DNA from: Saprospiraceae bacterium
Lineage (GTDB): Bacteria; Bacteroidota; Bacteroidia; Chitinophagales; Saprospiraceae
Length of the DNA: 64,000 nt
Assembly: GCA_019638455.1 (NCBI GenBank)
Contig: JAHBTU010000001.1
Span: 821,501 to 885,500, forward strand
Direction: 5' to 3'
Part shown: positions 35,974 to 44,613 of the stretch, one piece after another
How positions within the stretch are numbered: position 1 is the stretch's first letter
Layout: each line of letters begins with the position of its first letter
Position numbers and translations under genes: made by a program
Notes under the pieces: model-generated
The model's database searches: none
Told to the model about the DNA's origin: nothing
The model's input: the letters and a program-made list of their open reading frames with translations, nothing else

Positions 35974-38625
35974 ATGCAATTTGGAACCCATCAATCGCAA
36001 GCGCCGCAAGAAAGCGGGGAATTCAAACGCTGGAAATTCCGCGAATTGAAGATATACGCCTCCACCGAATGGCTGGCCGACAACAAGAAAAAGTATCGCC
36101 AAGTGTTCGACCGCTTGGAGACCACCTACATATACGCCGAGCTCTCGTTTTACAACAAATACTTCGACATCGAGGATTGGGAAGTGAATGTGGAGATTCG
36201 CTGCTACTCGGTGAAAAAACAACGCAAGGAAATCTGCAACCTGCCTTTCCGCCGCAAAGTGAGTAAATACGACCCAGTAGGCTACATCCGCGAAGGGTGG
36301 GGCAACAAGCAAGAAGGTGTTTTTTGGAAAAAAGGAACCTACTATTGGGAGGCCTGGATTGAGGGAGAGAAAGTCGCCACCAAGTATTTCTACATCGAGG
36401 ACGCAGGTCGCCAGCTCACCAAGACAGAGAATCCATATTGCCAAATCACCTCTCTGCGAATGTACGAAGGGCCTTACGACGACACGCCCGAGTTCGAGCG
36501 TGCCTACATGAAGCGATTTCACAGCGAGGACACGCGCTACATATACGCCGAAGTGGCGCTCAAAAACCTACTGCCGAGCAAGCAATGGCAATGCGAGTTG
36601 TTTATCAAATTTTACAACGATGCCCGCGAGTTGAAGGGGCAAGTGGTGCGGCTCCATCGGGTGGAAAAAAGCGACGACACTCTGAAAATCACCGCCGGAT
36701 GGGGGAGCAACGTGAAAGGTTCGTGGCGCAATGACCGCTATACCGCCGAAATCGTATTCATGGACCAACTGCTTGCCATCATGCCATTTGAAGTGGGGCT
36801 GGACTGGGAAGAAGGCGTGAACAGTGTGTGGCTGCCCGACAAAGGTCAACACATTTTCTTGCAACCCGAAGTGGAAGACACCGAGACATTCGAAGAAGTG
36901 TTGCAAAAATTGGACGCGCTTATCGGCCTCTCCGAAATAAAAATGAAAGTCCGCGAACACGCGCAATACATTCAATTCCTGCAACTTAGAAAGGAAAAAG
37001 GCTTCGAGGAAAAAGATGGCATCAACGTGCATTCCGTGTTCATCGGCAATCCGGGAACGGGCAAAACCACCGTCGCCAAAATGATGGGCCGCCTCTACAA
37101 AAAGATGGGACTGCTCACAAAGGGCCACGTCCATGAAGTGGACCGCACCGATTTGGTGGGAGAGTACATCGGCCAAACCGCACCCAAAGTGAAGGATGCG
37201 ATTGAGATGGCACGGGGCGGCGTGCTGTTCATTGACGAAGCCTACGCGCTGGCACGCAGCACCGAGGATTCCAAGGATTTTGGCCGCGAAGTTGTTGAGA
37301 TTTTGGTGAAAGAACTCTCCAACGGCCCCGGCGACATTGCCATCATCGTGGCAGGCTATCCGAAAGAAATGAAAACTTTCTTGGACAGCAACCCCGGCCT
37401 CCGCAGCCGCTTCAAACTCACCTTCGAGTTCCCCGACTACCTGCCGCAGGAGCTCAGCCAAATCGCCGAATACGCCGCCCGTGAAAAAGAAGTCACCCTC
37501 TCCAAAGAGGCTAAAGAACTGGTGGATGAACTTATCACCGAGGCATTCCGCAGCCGCGATCGTGCCTTTGGCAACGCTCGTTTCGTGCATGATTTGATAG
37601 ACAAGGCTAAAATACAACTCGGCCTTCGAATCATGGCGCACCCTGAAGTGCGCGACTTGCCATCTGAGTCACTAAGGGTGATACTTAGCGACGACGTGGA
37701 TAAAGTGCGTGTGGCACGCAAACGCATCCTGCCGCACATCCCGGTGGACGAAAATCTGCTCATCAAGGCTCTGCACGAACTCGACAGCCTCATCGGGATG
37801 CAAAACGTCAAAAAGGACATTCGTGAACTTGTCCATCTGGTGCGCTACTACCGCGAAACAGGGCGCGACGTGCTCGGGCGCTTCTACCTCCACACCGTAT
37901 TTGTAGGCAACCCCGGCACTGGCAAAACCACCGTCGCCCGCATACTTGCCAAAATATACAAGGCGCTTGGAGTGCTGGAGCGCGGCCACACCGTCGAAAC
38001 CGACCGTCAGGGACTGGTAGCAGGCTTTGTGGGCCAGACGGCTATCAAGACCGCCGAGCGTGTGGACGAGGCAATGGGCGGTGTGCTTTTCATAGACGAG
38101 GCGTATTCCCTGACCACCCCCAGTCGCGGCTCGCATGGTGGCGACTTTGGCGACGAGGCCATCCAAACCTTGCTCAAGCGCATGGAAGACAAGCGCGGCG
38201 AGTTCTTCGTGTTTGTAGCCGGCTATCCCGAAAGCATGGACAACTTCCTAAAGGCAAACCCGGGGTTGGCCAGCCGATTCGACAAAGTGCTGCGCTTCGA
38301 AGACTACAGTCCAGAGGAATTGCTCGAAATCGCCCTGTTCATGTTCCAACAAGAAAATTACCGCGTGGAAGAAGAGGCTCGCGAGCACTTGGGCAAATAC
38401 ATGGCCTTCCTCCACCAGTTCCGTGACAAATACTTTGGCAATGCCCGCACCGTGCGCCAAGTCGTGTTGGAGGCCATCAAAAACCAAAACCTCCGTGTCG
38501 CGGCAGCTAAAATCAAGGAAGAGTCAGCCATTCACACCATCACGCTCGACGATGTGGCGACGTTCACTTTCGACAAGGATAAATTGAACCTGTTTGTGCG
38601 GAGAGGGATAGGGTTTGGGAAGTAG
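35974..38625 (+). CDS. double CbbX/SpoVK-type AAA+ ATPase with duplicated N-terminal domain
   Basis: 883 residues from the ATG at 35974. Residues about 10-310 hold two related beta-rich domains, shown by the parallel pieces [12 protein letters not shown] / [12 protein letters not shown] and [20 protein letters not shown] / [18 protein letters not shown]. Two CbbX/SpoVK-type AAA+ modules follow, each complete: Walker [16 protein letters not shown] and [15 protein letters not shown], Walker [13 protein letters not shown] and [12 protein letters not shown], plus arginine-finger regions NPGLRSRF and NPGLASRF. Such ATPases remodel protein partners. The duplicated N-terminal part probably selects the client, which is unknown. 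Confidence 0.85.
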   Translation: MQFGTHQSQAPQESGEFKRWKFRELKIYASTEWLADNKKKYRQVFDRLETTYIYAELSFYNKYFDIEDWEVNVEIRCYSVKKQRKEICNLPFRRKVSKYDPVGYIREGWGNKQEGVFWKKGTYYWEAWIEGEKVATKYFYIEDAGRQLTKTENPYCQITSLRMYEGPYDDTPEFERAYMKRFHSEDTRYIYAEVALKNLLPSKQWQCELFIKFYNDARELKGQVVRLHRVEKSDDTLKITAGWGSNVKGSWRNDRYTAEIVFMDQLLAIMPFEVGLDWEEGVNSVWLPDKGQHIFLQPEVEDTETFEEVLQKLDALIGLSEIKMKVREHAQYIQFLQLRKEKGFEEKDGINVHSVFIGNPGTGKTTVAKMMGRLYKKMGLLTKGHVHEVDRTDLVGEYIGQTAPKVKDAIEMARGGVLFIDEAYALARSTEDSKDFGREVVEILVKELSNGPGDIAIIVAGYPKEMKTFLDSNPGLRSRFKLTFEFPDYLPQELSQIAEYAAREKEVTLSKEAKELVDELITEAFRSRDRAFGNARFVHDLIDKAKIQLGLRIMAHPEVRDLPSESLRVILSDDVDKVRVARKRILPHIPVDENLLIKALHELDSLIGMQNVKKDIRELVHLVRYYRETGRDVLGRFYLHTVFVGNPGTGKTTVARILAKIYKALGVLERGHTVETDRQGLVAGFVGQTAIKTAERVDEAMGGVLFIDEAYSLTTPSRGSHGGDFGDEAIQTLLKRMEDKRGEFFVFVAGYPESMDNFLKANPGLASRFDKVLRFEDYSPEELLEIALFMFQQENYRVEEEAREHLGKYMAFLHQFRDKYFGNARTVRQVVLEAIKNQNLRVAAAKIKEESAIHTITLDDVATFTFDKDKLNLFVRRGIGFGK

Positions 38626-38692
38626 CGCCCCTCCCAATTCTATTGCTGAACAGAAGCACCCAACCAAACGCGGGGGCCATGCCGTCTTTTTC

Positions 38693-38799
38693 TACCCAGA
38701 TTAAAGAGGATTTGAACCTGCCGGTTGGCAAGGCAGGGATTTCCTTGATTGATTTGCATGATTTCCAAAGGATTGCGAGTACCCTTCGTTCAAAACCAC
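38693..38799 (+). repeat. 106-bp repeat, left copy (ATTAAAGAGGATTTGAACC family)
   Basis: From TACCCAGATTAAAGAGGATT through CAAAACCAC this sequence matches 44105-44210 in inverted orientation with very few changes, and its first about 45 bases match the palindrome at 15610. It can be translated (TQIKEDLNLPVGKAGISL...), but the same short peptide appears only because of the repeat, so it is not called as a gene. Confidence 0.88.
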
Positions 38800-38959
38800 C
38801 TTGTCAGACCCTGTACTCAGGGGCTTGCCAAGCCAAGTGAAGCGGACGGGGCTGATTTGCGTTGACTATCTTAAAAACAATGCGCGATGAAAAAAATATC
38901 TCTTCTGGGTAGTGTAATTAATTGGGTGGTTCAATATCTTTGTGTCAAATTTTTTTGTC

Positions 38960-39226
38960 ATGGTAACAGAACATAAATGCTGTCACAAATGCGGCTCCGA
39001 GCACATCGTCAAAAATGGTTCGAATAGTTCGGGAAACCCCAAGTACAAATGCAAGGCATGTGGTTTTGGCGGGGTCTTCCAAACGGTTCGTAAAAGCGAG
39101 GAGTTCAAAGAATTGGTCGTCAAGGCGGCTCAAGAACGCAGTTCGTCACGGGGGCTTGCCAGAACCTTTGGCATCAGCCACCAAACTGCCCTTAGGTGGA
39201 TTAAAAAAAGCCCAATCCCTGCCTGA
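38960..39226 (+). CDS. insA: IS1-type InsA (copy A)
   Basis: 88 residues. It has the zinc-finger-like KCCHKCGSEHIVKNGS and CKACGFG, followed by a helix-turn-helix (SSSRGLARTFGISHQTALRW). It ends shortly after the A run where InsB should be entered. InsA alone binds the element ends and represses in IS1. The ATG at 38960 aligns with the copy B start. Confidence 0.85.
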   Translation: MVTEHKCCHKCGSEHIVKNGSNSSGNPKYKCKACGFGGVFQTVRKSEEFKELVVKAAQERSSSRGLARTFGISHQTALRWIKKSPIPA

Positions 39227-39671
39227 CATCGTGACCACCTTGCTCCCAGCCAAGAAGAATGATGCGCTTGAACTGGACGAACTGTGGTCTTTTGTGTATG
39301 AAAAAGCACAAAAACGATGGGTTTGGATAGCGCTTTGTAGACGGACGAGGCAAATCGTTTCTTTTTTTATCGGAGACAGAAGCGAGAAAACCTGCCGTAG
39401 TTTTTGGAACTTGATCCCCAAAAAATATCGAAAATGCAGGTCGTTCAGCGACTTTTGGGAGACCTACTCCAAGGTCATTGATACGGGCAAGCATCAATTA
39501 GTCGGCAAGGAGTCGGGCGAAACATCCCATGTCGAACGATGGAACAATACCCTGCGCCAGCGGATATGTCGCTTTGTCAGAAAAACCCTCTCTTTCTCAA
39601 AGAGCGATGAAATGCATGAACTCTATTTGCACTTGTTCATTTTCAACTACAACGTATCACTCATAAAATGA
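39210..39671 (+). CDS. insB: IS1-type InsB transposase part (copy A), out of register
   Basis: About 153 residues of the DDE catalytic part: LELDELWSFVY with the first Asp, FSDFWETYSKVID, and SHVERWNNTLRQRI with the catalytic Glu. Nearly parallel to copy B. It has no start codon of its own and normally needs a -1 shift from InsA. Here the run GGATTAAAAAAAGCC would need +1 (or -2), so the fusion is probably not made. Confidence 0.8.
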   Translation, partial: AQSLPDIVTTLLPAKKNDALELDELWSFVYEKAQKRWVWIALCRRTRQIVSFFIGDRSEKTCRSFWNLIPKKYRKCRSFSDFWETYSKVIDTGKHQLVGKESGETSHVERWNNTLRQRICRFVRKTLSFSKSDEMHELYLHLFIFNYNVSLIK

Positions 39672-40154
39672 CACTACCCTCTTCTGTTGTTGCTCTTGCT
39701 GGTTTTTGGCTGCAAAAAAGACACCACTTCTCCCCTAGACCTTGACAAACTCGACTACTTCATCTTTGGAAGGGCTTCTGGCTTTTGTGTGGGTAGTAGT
39801 TGTGTAATCCTGTATAAGTTAGAGAACCAGCAACTTTTCCCTGATGCCGACATCGCCTACACTCAATTTTCGACGGGCGACATCGCCTTTGGCACCACGA
39901 GCCTTCCTACCGATAAAGTCCTTCTTGCACAGGCGCTCTTGGCCGAATTTCCCTCAAGTTTGCTAAACGAACCCAACGGCACACTTGGATGCCCCGACTG
40001 CACCGACCAAGGTGTCTATTACATCAAAATGAAATCAGGCAAAACCGTGCGCGAGTGGCAAATAGACCCTTTTCTCGACCAATACCATCCATTTTGTAAT
40101 GCCATATCAATCACGTTGAGTCAACTAAAATAGAGGTGATGATTCAGTAAAACC

Positions 40155-40979
40155 TCACTTGATAATCTCCGCCCAATTCACCGTGTCATTGTGCGAATGC
40201 GTGAATCCCATTGCCCGTTCTTCGGCAATGGTATTGGCATCGCGGAAAGCCATGACGTAGGTTTTGCGCCACGCGTCGGTGTAGTTGCCGCCGGAGCCGT
40301 GCACGATGCGCTCGTCGTGGATGGTGACGCTGCCGCGCTTGACGGGCAGAAAAATGATTTTATCGTCGGGTTTCATTTCGATGACAAGGGTGTGCGAGTC
40401 GTCGCGGCTGACTTCGCCTTCCTGCTGGTGGCCGTAATCTTTGGGGCGGTGGGGGCGCAGTTCAGGCTCGCGGTTCGAGCCGGGCACGACTTGGAGGCAG
40501 CCGTTTTCGACGGTCGCGTCGTTGAGCGCGAGGGAAAAAGTCGCCGTCCAGGTGTTTTTTGTTTTCGGCCAGTAGCCGAGGTCTTGGTGCATGGCAAATT
40601 CCGCTTGCGACTTGTTGGGTTTTTTCGCTAAAAACTGCTCGTAATCCATCGCTGCTTTGCCTTCCGGGTAGAGTTGAGCGGCGATGCTCTGTGCCACTTG
40701 ATGGAAGATATTGTTCTTAAATTCCGGGCGATACACGCTCGGCAGCATGGCGTTGACGAGGCGAAATTCCTCCACTGGCGTGCCGTAGGGCTGGCTCATG
40801 TCGCAAAAATCCCGCCCCATGTTCGGCTCTTTGCCCGTGATAAAATGCTCGAACCACGGGTCAAGCGTCGCCATTTCTTCCTCCGTGAGCACATTGTGCA
40901 GCACGAGGTAGCCTTGCTCGCTGTACTGGCGGATTTCCTCAGGCGTGAGGCGGTAGGTGGTGGCGTGGCGGCGCGACAT
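40155..40979 (-). CDS. phytanoyl-CoA dioxygenase (PhyH) family protein
   Basis: 274 residues from the ATG at 40979; the open frame reaches 41201 but overlaps the next gene. Fe(II)/2-oxoglutarate ligands are visible: HxD in AMHQDLGYW and the distal His in ERIVHGSGGN, with Arg in WRKTYVMAF. The N-terminus LTPEEIRQYSEQGYLVLHNV is typical. It hydroxylates a small molecule with 2-oxoglutarate and oxygen; substrate unknown. It lies 21 bases from the convergent broken lipoprotein gene. Confidence 0.88.
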   Translation of the reverse strand: MSRRHATTYRLTPEEIRQYSEQGYLVLHNVLTEEEMATLDPWFEHFITGKEPNMGRDFCDMSQPYGTPVEEFRLVNAMLPSVYRPEFKNNIFHQVAQSIAAQLYPEGKAAMDYEQFLAKKPNKSQAEFAMHQDLGYWPKTKNTWTATFSLALNDATVENGCLQVVPGSNREPELRPHRPKDYGHQQEGEVSRDDSHTLVIEMKPDDKIIFLPVKRGSVTIHDERIVHGSGGNYTDAWRKTYVMAFRDANTIAEERAMGFTHSHNDTVNWAEIIK

Positions 40980-41518
40980 AACTTCCGTTTGTAGTTTAGA
41001 TATTGCCGTCCGTAGTCTCGACATCGAAATTGAATCGCAAGGATTCCACAAATTGAAAGATGTCGTCTGCGACGTTTTTGAAGTATTTTTCCTTGTATTC
41101 CTGATGGGGGTTATAGACAAAATCTGGTGGAATATCCTCTGGGAAAACGCGATAGATTTTGTCAGCGTTTTCCGGGCCAAATCCGAGATACAGGCCCGCA
41201 CCCCAAGTGTATTCGACGTCTTCTATTTGAATCAGGTTCCATTGATATTCATTCTGCAAATCCTTGCCAAACAACCCCCATTTTTCATAAACGCCTTTAA
41301 ACGTTAGCAGGTGGTGATAATTCGCAATCCACTTCCCATTTTCATCAAAAGATGACTTGAATACATAGTCAAAAAGTTGATTTTCCTCTTCTTCCAGTTG
41401 AAGATGGAACAAATATGGCTCCCCTCCTAAAATATAATTGTTGGTGAATTCCCTGTATTTCTCTGGTAATTTAAAGCCTAAATACAGCTCCTCCAAAGAA
41501 TTATAGCCCCGTGCATAT

Positions 41519-42043
41519 TTAAAGGAACGAGACGGATGATTTAGTGAAAAAAGAGCGGATGAGTTCGGGGTCATCAGCGATTTCGTGAAGTGCATATTCT
41601 ACGGCATTTTGCAAATCGTCCAAATTGAGAAAAATCCGGTTTTTGAGTTTGTGGCACTTGAGGTAATCCCAAAGTAATTCTATGGCATTTAGTTGTGGGC
41701 AATAAGGTGGTAGTGCTTCGAGGTGTATTATACCGGGGTTGTGTTGCAAAAAATCTTTTACCGGCTGACCCTTATGAATTGAAGCACCATCCCATACGAC
41801 CAGCATTTTGGTGTTCGTCAGTTCTTCGGTGCTCAACCAAGTGAAAAACTCCTCAAAATCTTCAGCCTTGAAAGGGAGGCGTTGGATTTGCCAGCACAAA
41901 TCACCCCGGGTTGAAATCATGCCGAACAGATTCAGATGCTCGCGGCTTTTGAATTCTTGAAGCACCGGAGTCTGGCCCTTGGGGGCCCAAGTTTTGGCGC
42001 AAAAGGGCAGCAAGCAAACCCCACACTCATCGGCATGAAACAA
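41519..42043 (-). CDS. IS630 transposase, DDE part
   Basis: About 174 residues: HADECGVCLLPFCAKTWAPK, LVVWDGASIHKGQPVKDFL with the second catalytic Asp, and LPPYCPQLNAIELLWDYLK with the third acidic residue. Matches the IS630 DDE domain. There is no good independent start. It is joined to the upstream frame at an A8 run and needs a +1 or -2 shift, so expression is by frameshift or the copy is broken. Confidence 0.85.
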   Translation of the reverse strand: MFHADECGVCLLPFCAKTWAPKGQTPVLQEFKSREHLNLFGMISTRGDLCWQIQRLPFKAEDFEEFFTWLSTEELTNTKMLVVWDGASIHKGQPVKDFLQHNPGIIHLEALPPYCPQLNAIELLWDYLKCHKLKNRIFLNLDDLQNAVEYALHEIADDPELIRSFFTKSSVSFL

Positions 42044-42059
42044 TACGCGGTTTTCCGCT

Positions 42060-42530
42060 TCACTTTTTTTTAATGCGACCTATGTCCTCTGCATACCACT
42101 TCTGCACCCGCTCTTCCGAACGCTGGCGAGCCTGTTTGGAAGGCCGTTGCAGCGACCATCCGACCTTTTTCAGCAACCGCCCCACATGGGATGGGTCATA
42201 CTTTACCCCAAAAAGTCGCTCAATCACAACACCAACGCGACCCCGCGTCCATATTTCCCCTTCAAATCCCTGCGCTGTACAACCCTTGTTCAATTCTTCC
42301 ACCAGGCGCCGCAGGTCTTCGGTTCCTAATTTGCTCTGGGTTCCGCCCGGCGGAAGGCTCTTGTACCAAGCAGGATTGTCTGCATCGTATCGCGCAAGCC
42401 ATCGTGACAACGTTGATTTGGGTATCCCCAAACTGGACATGATGTCTTGGCGGTTCTTACCTGAACGGAACATCTCTACCGCTCGCAGGCGCATCCCTTC
42501 ATACGAAACTGAACTCAAACGTTTTTTCAT
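42060..42530 (-). CDS. IS630 transposase, helix-turn-helix part
   Basis: 156 residues starting MKKRLSSVSYEGMRLRAVEM, with a Tc1/IS630-type HTH (GKNRQDIMSSLGIPKSTLSR) and a winged-helix part (GVVIERLFGVKYDPSHVGRL, LLKKVGWSLQRPSKQARQR). It ends in an A-rich stretch coding RIKKK before a TGA, over which the DDE frame continues. Confidence 0.85.
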   Translation of the reverse strand: MKKRLSSVSYEGMRLRAVEMFRSGKNRQDIMSSLGIPKSTLSRWLARYDADNPAWYKSLPPGGTQSKLGTEDLRRLVEELNKGCTAQGFEGEIWTRGRVGVVIERLFGVKYDPSHVGRLLKKVGWSLQRPSKQARQRSEERVQKWYAEDIGRIKKK

Positions 42531-42773
42531 GCTCAAAATGAAGCAAAGATACGCCCTTTGTTCCTTTAAAAATGCACGGGGCTATAAACTGTCTTGCATT
42601 GGCAAGTTTATCCCTGCTGTCACAGCGGTCAAAGAAGAAATCATATCCTTTGAAAACGCTGTATTTTTTCAAAATCTCTTCTTTCGTCATTTTGCTATTT
42701 ATGCACAGCTGGGAAAAGTATGCTGGTGAATTGAATCTTTGAAAAAATAAAGGCTCCGTAAGAACTTTGGAGG

Positions 42774-43163
42774 TTAATCTAAAGAATCCAATTCTGCCTC
42801 TTTATATCTTCTTTTGTCCAATTTGCCCTCCTTCAATAAATAGTAGTAGTACTCACCGTCATTATGATGCCAAAAAAAATCGTGGATTTCAGCGCTCTCT
42901 ACAGGTTTTGACTTGATACGAACTCCTTGCTCCCAGCAAAACTTCGGGGCGGGCAGTATTTTTTTTACTCCTTCTTTTTTCGCTCTGACTGTAATAGACT
43001 TAATCTTCAATTTTACAAAGCCATTTCGGTCGTCAATGCAATACGCTATTCCAAATCCATGCGAACTCAGGTTTGGCAAGTCTTCTGGATGAATTAAATA
43101 ATCAAGCCCCTGATTTGGAACCCAAGGATAAAAAATCCATTTTTCAGATAGTGCTATATCCAT
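42774..43163 (-). CDS. hypothetical protein, no family recognised
   Basis: 129 residues from ATG 43163. Aromatic- and Lys-rich, with KWIFYPWVPNQGLDYLIHPE at the start and WHHNDGEYYYYLLKEGKLD towards the end; no signal peptide or membrane helix. Low GC compared with the flanking housekeeping genes, fitting the accessory island. It may be a small immunity- or cargo-type gene like its SMI1/KNR4 neighbour; that is inference from position. Confidence 0.5.
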   Translation of the reverse strand: MDIALSEKWIFYPWVPNQGLDYLIHPEDLPNLSSHGFGIAYCIDDRNGFVKLKIKSITVRAKKEGVKKILPAPKFCWEQGVRIKSKPVESAEIHDFFWHHNDGEYYYYLLKEGKLDKRRYKEAELDSLD

Positions 43164-43311
43164 GTGCAATGTTGACGGGGGACACAATGGCTGTTTTTTT
43201 TTACTGCTGGCTAAACACGGTACTTTTCAATGTAGGACTCATCCACAATTTTTCTCCTACTCTCCAACAACAAAGCGTCCAGCTTTTTGGCGAGTTCAAG
43301 TAATGGTAGTG

Positions 43312-43788
43312 TCATTTTATGAGTGATATGTTGTAGTTGTAGACGAACAAATGGAGGTACAGTTCGTGCATTTCATCGGATTTTGAAAAGGATAGCGTTT
43401 TTCTGACGAATCGACAAATTCTCTGGCGAAGGGTGTTGTTCCAGCGTTCCACATGAGAAGTTTCCCCGGATTCTTTTCCCACCATCTTGTGTTTGCCTGT
43501 ATCAATAACCGCGGCGTATGCCTCCCAAAAATCGCTGAACGTTCGGCATTTTCGATATTCAGGCGGAATCAGTTCCCAAAACCGCCGACAAGATTGTTCG
43601 CTTCGGTCGCCGATGAAAAAAGAGACAATTTGACGTGTTCTGCGGCAAAGTGCTATCCAAACCCAGCGTTTAAAGTCTTTGCAATAGACAAAAGACCATA
43701 ATTCATCCAGTTCGAGAACGTCTTTTTTCTTGGCCGGAAGCAACGTGGTCACGATGTCGGGAAGGGACTGCGCTTTTTTTTTATCCAC
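43312..43788 (-). CDS. insB: IS1-type InsB transposase part (copy B)
   Basis: About 158 residues carrying the DDE residues (LELDELWSFVY, FSDFWEAYAAVID, SHVERWNNTLRQ). In the -1 frame relative to InsA, as in IS1; the functional transposase would be an InsA-InsB fusion made by slippage on the A9 run. Confidence 0.88.
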   Translation of the reverse strand: MDKKKAQSLPDIVTTLLPAKKKDVLELDELWSFVYCKDFKRWVWIALCRRTRQIVSFFIGDRSEQSCRRFWELIPPEYRKCRTFSDFWEAYAAVIDTGKHKMVGKESGETSHVERWNNTLRQRICRFVRKTLSFSKSDEMHELYLHLFVYNYNISLIK

Positions 43789-44024
43789 CTCAGAGCCGTT
43801 TGGTGACTGATGCCAAAGGTTCTGGCAAGACCCCGTGACGAACTGCGTTCTTGGGCCGCCCTGACGACCATTTCTTTAAATTCCTCGCTTTTCCGAAGCG
43901 TTTGAAACACCCCGCCGAAGCCGCAAGCCTTGCATTTGTACTTCGGATTGCCTGATGCGTTCGACCCGTTTTTCACAATGTGTTCAGAGCCACATTTATG
44001 GCAGCATTTTACATCTAATACCAT
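43749..44024 (-). CDS. insA: IS1-type InsA (copy B)
   Basis: 91 residues from the ATG at 44024 (MVLDVKCCHKCGSEHI). Zinc-finger-like Cys pairs followed by an HTH identical to copy A. Starts 51 bases inside the left inverted repeat. Confidence 0.88.
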   Translation of the reverse strand: MVLDVKCCHKCGSEHIVKNGSNASGNPKYKCKACGFGGVFQTLRKSEEFKEMVVRAAQERSSSRGLARTFGISHQTALRWIKKKRSPFPTS

Positions 44025-44104
44025 TTCATAAAGTTTGACGCAAAAATACCAAATCACCCCCAAAATGACACTACCCAAGTAATAATGTTATAGTCAACGC
44101 AAAG

Positions 44105-44210
44105 TGGTTTTGAACGAACGGTGCTCGCAATCCTTTGGAAATCATGCAAATCAATCAAGGAAATCCCTGCCTTGCCAACCGGCAGGTTCAAATCCTCTTT
44201 AATCTGGGTA
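44105..44210 (-). repeat. 106-bp repeat, right copy
   Basis: Inverted partner of 38693-38799. Its first bases (TACCCAGATTAA read on the minus strand) supply the last codons and the stop of the hypothetical gene at 44199-44504. The IS1 copy B lies just outside its inner end. Confidence 0.88.
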
Positions 44211-44504
44211 TAGTCGCTTACCAGTAACTTTATCCATATCAATTCCGATGACAGAGTAGGTTTTGTCTAAAGTTGCCCATAGTCTGGGATAGCCTTTTTG
44301 GGGATGAGGATAGGCAACTGCGTGAAACTTATAGTTGAAGTTCTTTGGGTCTTGTTTCAAATCTGCCTGACCGGCAGTGGTGTCTTCATACCATTCCAGA
44401 CCATCTATTTCGCCCACCGCCATCTCCCACGAAGATTGAGTTATCTCCGGTTTGCTGTCATCTATAGACTTGAATTTTGACTTGGCAATGTAGTAGCGTT
44501 TCAT
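44199..44504 (-). CDS. hypothetical protein ending inside the 106-bp repeat
   Basis: 101 residues starting MKRYYIAKSKFKSIDD, with WEMAVGEIDGLEWYEDTTAG and KFHAVAYPHPQKGYPRLWAT. No signal, no membrane helix, no family recognised. The last residues (RLYPD and stop) are coded by the repeat, so the native C-terminus may have been replaced when the repeat arrived. Confidence 0.5.
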   Translation of the reverse strand: MKRYYIAKSKFKSIDDSKPEITQSSWEMAVGEIDGLEWYEDTTAGQADLKQDPKNFNYKFHAVAYPHPQKGYPRLWATLDKTYSVIGIDMDKVTGKRLYPD

Positions 44505-44613
44505 GTCACAGGTTTATTGATGTCTGCATTGGCCTCGCTTGGTGTTTTTCACCAAGCGAATGCAGCGTGAGTGGTTCGGTATCAGTCGTACATCGCAAGT
44601 CGTAAATCGTCCA

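Larger units (their letters stand above)
38908..39678 (+). mobile_element. IS1-family insertion sequence, copy A, probably defective
   Basis: 771 bases. The right end, read inward, is GGTAGTGTCATTTTATGAG; the left end GGTAGTGTAATTAATTGGG matches only the first bases and has decayed. An 8-base target duplication CTCTTCTG flanks it exactly (38900-38907 and 39679-39686). It carries overlapping insA and insB genes related to those of copy B, but the A run that joins them has 7 As instead of 9, which puts insB in the +1 register. Confidence 0.9.
38887..40133 (+). pseudogene. lipoprotein gene split by an IS1-like element
   Basis: Before the element, seven codons read MKKISLL (38887-38907). After it, from 39687, the frame continues LLLLLVFGCKKDTTSPLDLD and on to a stop at 40131-40133. 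Removing the element and one CTCTTCTG copy joins the two parts in frame as a perfect lipoprotein of 155 residues with the lipobox VFGC. The mature part contains DYFIFGRASGFCVGSSC, and a further Cys pair in LGCPDCTDQG. Function unknown. The downstream part has an in-frame TTG at 39687 but would lack the start of its signal, so export is doubtful. Confidence 0.85.
41506..42582 (-). mobile_element. IS630-family insertion sequence
   Basis: 1077 bases flanked by TA on both sides, as expected for IS630/mariner elements. Inverted ends read GCCCCGTGCATATTTAAAGG (left) and GCCCCGTGCATTTTTAAAGG (right), then diverge. It holds two overlapping reading frames, a helix-turn-helix part and a DDE part. Confidence 0.9.
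40996..42599 (-). pseudogene. SMI1/KNR4-family gene split by an IS630-like element
   Basis: The ATG at 42597-42599 reads MQDSL; the IS630-like element then sits in codon 6 at a TA, and the frame resumes on the far side as NSLEELYLGFKLPEKYREF down to 40996. Removing the element and one TA restores one frame of 174 residues with the SMI1/KNR4 pattern (FKLPEKYREFTNNYILGGEP). This family contains many immunity proteins to contact-dependent or polymorphic toxins; no toxin gene is visible. The intact frame from an internal start would lack about 6-30 N-terminal residues or begin with element sequence. Confidence 0.85.
43305..44075 (-). mobile_element. IS1-family insertion sequence, copy B, apparently intact
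   Basis: 771 bases with well-kept inverted ends: GGTAGTGTCATTTTGGGGGT at one end and GGTAGTGTCATTTTATGAGT at the other. An 8-base target duplication CAAGTAAT flanks it (43297-43304 and 44076-44083). insA and insB overlap with a 9-A run (GGATAAAAAAAAAGCG) that allows the standard -1 frameshift. Confidence 0.92.

Noticed and set aside
38643..38840. Small ORF coding TQIKEDLNLPVGKAGISL... and its twin at 44054-44242
   Set aside because: Both are translations of the 106-bp repeat; the third copy folds back and breaks the frame, so coding is not conserved.
42499..42690. ORF starting MTKEEILKKYSVFKGYDFFFD upstream of the SMI1/KNR4 gene
   Set aside because: Removing the IS630 element brings a stop right after ARQFI, so the C-terminal part is element sequence; the remaining 36 codons overlap the SMI1 start and are not clearly a gene.
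38908..44075. A composite transposon made of the two IS1 copies
   Set aside because: Each copy has its own 8-bp target duplication of different sequence, so they inserted separately.
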